Shown piece after piece: positions 21,722 to 24,757 of a stretch of DNA of 24,757 nucleotides. The stretch comes from Planctomycetota bacterium (lineage in GTDB: Bacteria; Planctomycetota; PUPC01; DSUN01), in NCBI GenBank assembly GCA_016872875.1, contig VGYW01000081.1, positions 1-24,757 of the forward strand, read 5' to 3'. Below the pieces are notes generated by a model. The model was not told where the DNA came from. It did no database searches and was given only the letters and a program-made list of their open reading frames with translations. Both the position numbers and the translations under genes were made by a program. Numbering within the stretch: the stretch's first letter is position 1; each line of letters opens with the position of its first letter.

Positions 21722-22822
21722 ATGCCATTGAGGGCCAGAGCTGCCGTCCTCGAGCGTTTCAACGAGCCGCTCGCATTCCGCGACTTCGAGGTCCAGCCCC
21801 TCGCCGAGGGTGAGGTGCTGGTGGAGATTGCCGCGGCGGGAGTGTGTGGGTCGGACGTTCACATGTGGCGTGGCAAGGACCCGCGCACGCCGCTGCCGAT
21901 CATCCTCGGCCACGAGGGCGTGGGCGTCGTGGCCGACACGGGCGGCGAGAAGCGCGACCTCCTCGGCCGCGTGCTGCGGCCCGGCGACAAGGTGATGTGG
22001 GAGCGGGGCGTGATGTGCGGCCGGTGCCACTACTGTGTCGTCCGCAAGGAGCCATCCCTCTGCCCCCATCGCCGCACCTACGGCATCTCGTTCTCATGCG
22101 CCGAGGCGCCCCACCTGCGCGGCTGCTACGCCGACTATCTGCACGTCAAGGCGGGCGCACCCTTCATCCGCGTTGACGACCCGATTGACCCGGCAGTGCT
22201 GGTGGCGGCCTCGTGCTCGGGGGCCACGGCGGCGCACGCGGTCGAGGTCTCGCGGATTCGGCCGGGCGACGTGGTCCTCGTGGTCGGCCCCGGCCCAGTC
22301 GGCCTCTTCTGCCTGGCCTTCGCTCTCAAGGCGGGCGCGAGCCGGGTCCACGTCTCAGGCACCCCGGCCGACGCCTCGCGCCTCGAAATGGCCCGAGCTT
22401 TCGGCGCCGCGGGCACGATCGATGTTGGCGAGATGAACGCCGAGCAACGCAAGCAGTATCTGCTCGATGCTACGGGCGGCTTCGGGCCGAACGTGGTGCT
22501 CGACTGCACGGGCTCGCTGCGCGCCATCGAGGAGAACATCGCGCTCGTCGCCCCTGGGGGCACCTATGCCATCCCCGGCATCGCCGAGCCGCGCGAGCGC
22601 TTCCCCATTGACCTCTTCGCCCATATCGCCCGCAAGAACGTGGCTCTCCAGGGCGTGTGGGTGAGCGACACGAACCACCTCTGGCAGGCCATCGGGCTCG
22701 TCCTCTCGCGCCAGTTCCCCTTCGAGCGCCTTGTCACCCACACCTTCCCGCTGGCCCACGCGATGGCTGGCCTGGCGGCGGTCGAGAAGTGCGAGGCGCT
22801 GAAAGCCGTATTGAAACCATGA
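21722..22822 (+). CDS. Zinc-dependent medium-chain alcohol dehydrogenase
   Basis: Predicted NAD(P)-dependent zinc dehydrogenase of 366 residues, acting on an unidentified alcohol or polyol. The catalytic zinc site is visible as Cys42 in GVCGSD and His64-Glu65 in GHEGVG. The structural zinc loop is CGRCHYCVVRKEPSLC, with one more residue before the last Cys than in classic horse-liver-type loops. The Rossmann motif is VVGPGPVGLF. The ATG at 21722 follows G-rich sequence by two bases; an in-frame TTG at 21728 would have better spacing from it. The inverted-repeat element ends nine bases before the target duplication gives way to the gene, so its native promoter may be displaced, and I see none. 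Confidence 0.92.
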   Translation: MPLRARAAVLERFNEPLAFRDFEVQPLAEGEVLVEIAAAGVCGSDVHMWRGKDPRTPLPIILGHEGVGVVADTGGEKRDLLGRVLRPGDKVMWERGVMCGRCHYCVVRKEPSLCPHRRTYGISFSCAEAPHLRGCYADYLHVKAGAPFIRVDDPIDPAVLVAASCSGATAAHAVEVSRIRPGDVVLVVGPGPVGLFCLAFALKAGASRVHVSGTPADASRLEMARAFGAAGTIDVGEMNAEQRKQYLLDATGGFGPNVVLDCTGSLRAIEENIALVAPGGTYAIPGIAEPRERFPIDLFAHIARKNVALQGVWVSDTNHLWQAIGLVLSRQFPFERLVTHTFPLAHAMAGLAAVEKCEALKAVLKP

Positions 22823-22845
22823 CGCGTGACCCGTGACGCGTGACA
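22820..22845 (+). repeat. Short GTGACGCGTGAC tandem word after the dehydrogenase gene
   Basis: TGACGCGTGAC at the stop codon is followed by CCGTGACGCGTGAC. It is a small iterated word like those at 13661-13799 and begins within the stop codon. No function is evident. Confidence 0.5.
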
Positions 22846-22871
22846 AGAGAGGACGCCCTGTTGGGGTGTGC

Positions 22872-22900
22872 TTGAAAAGGGGGCACCGCCGGCGTATGAT
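22872..22900 (+). promoter_or_regulatory. Promoter of the VapBC-like operon
   Basis: TTGAAA (22872-22877) is followed after 17 bp by TATGAT (22895-22900). The start would be near 22907, so the AAGGAG ribosome site lies almost at the 5' end of the transcript, leaving a leader of about 17 nt. Confidence 0.65.
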
Positions 22901-22923
22901 GATGTGGGAAGGAGATAGGTGCC

Positions 22924-23190
22924 TTGCCTAAGAACGGGACGACTTCGACACAGGACTGGCCGGTCGCAGCGAAGCCTGCATTGGGTCGGCATGCGCGCCA
23001 CGCCAGTGAACGGCCAGCGCAACCTTGCGAACCTCTGACAGAGCTGGCGAAACGGCAGGGGGTCTCGCCAGCCACCGACCTGGATGCTATCTCCTCCCTG
23101 TGGCCGGCAGAGGACGACCCCGAGGAGTTGCTTCGGTACATCCTCAATGAGCGGTCCGCTCGCCGCAGACTTGCCGGCGCGGGGAAGTAG
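22924..23190 (+). CDS. Putative antitoxin partner of a PIN-domain toxin
   Basis: An 88-residue protein placed three bases ahead of a PIN-domain gene, the standard order for antitoxin then toxin. The start is TTG at 22924, supported by AAGGAGAT upstream. The C-terminal half, DLDAISSLWPAEDDPEELLRYILNERSARR, is acidic then basic and helical, as in toxin-wrapping tails of VapB proteins. No AbrB, RHH or HTH fold is recognised in the polar N-terminal half, so the family is unassigned. It would be expected to neutralise the neighbouring nuclease and repress its own promoter. Confidence 0.65.
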   Translation: MPKNGTTSTQDWPVAAKPALGRHARHASERPAQPCEPLTELAKRQGVSPATDLDAISSLWPAEDDPEELLRYILNERSARRRLAGAGK

Positions 23191-23193
23191 GCC

Positions 23194-23649
23194 GTGGCCA
23201 TCGTCCTGCTCGACACGACCGTTGCGAGCCTGCTTCATCCCAAGCGAAGGAACAGCAAGCTTCGCGCCCTCTATGAGCCGGATCTGGTGGGACAGACCCT
23301 GGCGTTGAGCTTCCAGAGCGTCGCCGAGCTGTGGGCGTGGGCAGAAGAGCGGAACTGGGGAGCGAGAGAACGCCGGCGCCTGAGCGCCTTCCTGAGCCGT
23401 TTCCTGATCATTCCATACGACGACGACCTCGCCAGGTGGTGGGCATGGGTGAGCGTGGTGTGCAAGAGGCAGGGGCAGCGCCTCGAAGCCGGCGATGCCT
23501 GGATTGCCGCCACCGCCGTCCATCGCCGCATTGACCTTGTGACTCACGACAGGGACCACGTGGCCATCAAGGTTCCGGGGTTAAGAGTCGTGTCCCACGT
23601 GGGCGAACCTGCTCAGCAACCCAACAGCGTCCTCGAGCCCGACGATTGA
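23194..23649 (+). CDS. vapC: PIN-domain ribonuclease, VapC-like toxin
   Basis: A 151-residue PIN-domain protein, expected to cleave RNA with bound Mg or Mn. The acidic active-site set is in place: Asp7 in LLDTTV, Glu45 in SVAELW, Asp101 in AGDAWIAA, and Asp119 in VTHDRDH. Length is slightly above the 130-140 usual for VapC because of a polar tail. The GTG start at 23194 is three bases after the antitoxin stop. The flavoprotein gene begins 36 bp after it and may share the transcript. Confidence 0.88.
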   Translation: MAIVLLDTTVASLLHPKRRNSKLRALYEPDLVGQTLALSFQSVAELWAWAEERNWGARERRRLSAFLSRFLIIPYDDDLARWWAWVSVVCKRQGQRLEAGDAWIAATAVHRRIDLVTHDRDHVAIKVPGLRVVSHVGEPAQQPNSVLEPDD

Positions 23650-23685
23650 CTGACCCCGGGCGGCTGCGCCTAGAGGAGCGCATTG

Positions 23686-24757
23686 ATGCTGGACCACGGC
23701 GAACAGGCGTTCGGCACGGTGAAGGCTCGCACGCTTTCGGTGCAGACGTTGATCATCGGCAGCGGAGCCGCGGCGCTGAATTGCGCCGAGCACCTGCACG
23801 AGCTGGGCGTGAGCGACGTGCTGGTGGTGACCGACAGGCTCGGCGGCGGAACGTCGTTCAACTCGGGCTCGGATAAGCAGACCTACTACAAGCTGGGCAT
23901 CTTCGGCGACGTGCCCGACAGCCCGATGGAGTTCGCAAGGACGCTGACCGCGGGCGGGATGATGCACGGCGACATCGCCTACGTGGAGGCCCTCGGCTCC
24001 GCCCCTGAGTTCTTCCACCTCGTCCGAAACGGCGTCCCCTTCCCCTTCAACGCCTACGGCGCCTACGTGGGCTACAAGACCGACCACGACCCGCGCCAGC
24101 GGGCGACCTCTGCCGGCCCGAAGACCTCTCGATTCATGGTCGAGCGCTCCCTCGCCCAGGTGCGCCGCAATGCCATGCCCGTCTTCGACGACATGGAGGT
24201 CGTCCGCCTCCTCACCGCCGGTGATGGGGATGAGGAGCGGGCGGTCGGCGCAGTAGCGTTCCACCGCGGCTTCCTCTCCTCGCCCAACATGGGCCTCGTG
24301 GTCTTCAACGCCCAGAACGTCGTCATGGCCACCGGCGGGCCGGGCGAGATGTACAAGGTCTCGGTCTACCCCGAGGGGCAGATCGGCAACCACGGCCTCG
24401 CCCTTGAGATCGGCGCCATCGCCAACAACCTGGCCGAAAGCCAGTTCGGCCTCGCCTCCACCGCCTTCCGCTGGAACCTCTCGGGCACCTACCAGCAGGT
24501 CATCCCCTGCTACTTCTCCACCGACGCCGAGGGGCGCGACAAGCGCTACTTCCTCAACGACTACTTCGAGACGATGCGGCAGGTGGCGGCGAACACGTTT
24601 CTCAAGGGCTACCAGTGGCCCTTCCACGCGCCGAGGCTCCAGAACTTCGGCTCGTCGGTCCTTGACATCGCGGTGGCGAACGAGGCCGCCGCCGGCCGCC
24701 GCGTGTTCATGGACTTCATGGCCAACCCCGTGCCCGGGCCTGGGATGGGGGAGTTCT
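23686..24757 (+). CDS. FAD-dependent oxidoreductase, fumarate reductase/succinate dehydrogenase flavoprotein-like (3' end beyond window)
   Basis: Only the first 357 residues are present; the frame is open at the window end. The N-terminus has a dinucleotide-binding motif, TLIIGSGAAALNCAEHL (about 22-38), followed by DRLGGGTSFNSGSDKQTYYK. A second FAD contact, NVVMATGGPGEMYK, lies near 205. No Tat or signal sequence is seen, so the protein is probably cytoplasmic or membrane-associated. The ATG at 23686 has AGAGGAG seven bases upstream. It belongs to the fumarate reductase/L-aspartate oxidase superfamily, but substrate cannot be set without the C-terminal part. Confidence 0.85.
   Translation, partial: MLDHGEQAFGTVKARTLSVQTLIIGSGAAALNCAEHLHELGVSDVLVVTDRLGGGTSFNSGSDKQTYYKLGIFGDVPDSPMEFARTLTAGGMMHGDIAYVEALGSAPEFFHLVRNGVPFPFNAYGAYVGYKTDHDPRQRATSAGPKTSRFMVERSLAQVRRNAMPVFDDMEVVRLLTAGDGDEERAVGAVAFHRGFLSSPNMGLVVFNAQNVVMATGGPGEMYKVSVYPEGQIGNHGLALEIGAIANNLAESQFGLASTAFRWNLSGTYQQVIPCYFSTDAEGRDKRYFLNDYFETMRQVAANTFLKGYQWPFHAPRLQNFGSSVLDIAVANEAAAGRRVFMDFMANPVPGPGMGEF

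Noticed and set aside
23646..23676. Separate promoter for the flavoprotein gene (TTGACT near 23646 and TAGAGG near 23671)
   Set aside because: The spacer is 19 bp and the -10 match is poor, overlapping the ribosome site. Co-transcription with the toxin gene is at least as likely.

Overview
The window looks like chromosomal DNA of a GC-rich, free-living bacterium, most likely a planctomycete or another member of the PVC superphylum. This is inferred from the very large secreted carbohydrate-active proteins, a DUF4091 lipoprotein, and several families of short dispersed palindromic repeats. When read through as protein these give RRDACAT, EGEAPAEPR, PPEGGTT and ALKGR/QGNALG peptides, which I associate with planctomycete genomes. 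No rRNA, tRNA or CRISPR array was found.

Layout, left to right. 1-5285: a 1640-residue secreted beta-helix plus TIM-barrel protein on the minus strand, ending inside a repeat cluster; its promoter appears split by a small inverted-repeat element. 5282-10956: minus-strand genes in the order of transcription M55 metallopeptidase, TPR/FMN-binding protein, a type II restriction-modification pair (D12-class methylase and SacI-like nuclease) with its own promoter, then a membrane polyferredoxin fused NapH+NapG style. The RM pair sits between two redox genes. 10957-11840: a non-coding array of four ~204-bp units carrying eight near-identical palindromes, exactly filling the gap between two divergent promoters. 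11841-17093: DUF4091 lipoprotein, polytopic membrane protein and PflX-like radical SAM protein on the plus strand, the last two with overlapping stop/start. 17099-19188: a second RM pair (beta-class methylase and PD-ExK nuclease) with its own promoter. 19239-24757: PolX, a small minus-strand hypothetical gene, a second inverted-repeat element, a zinc-dependent alcohol dehydrogenase, a VapBC-like toxin-antitoxin pair with its own promoter, and the 5' part of a fumarate-reductase-like flavoprotein cut by the window end.

The most unusual theme is repeat biology. Short palindromic elements sit in frame inside at least four genes, two elements flanked by 8-9 bp direct repeats sit in promoter regions, and the 204-bp palindrome array fills a divergent intergenic region. 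The defence cargo (two RM systems, one TA pair) is interleaved with housekeeping and redox genes. Several promoters could be read directly; most follow TTGAC(A/T/G), 16-17 bp, TAGAAT.
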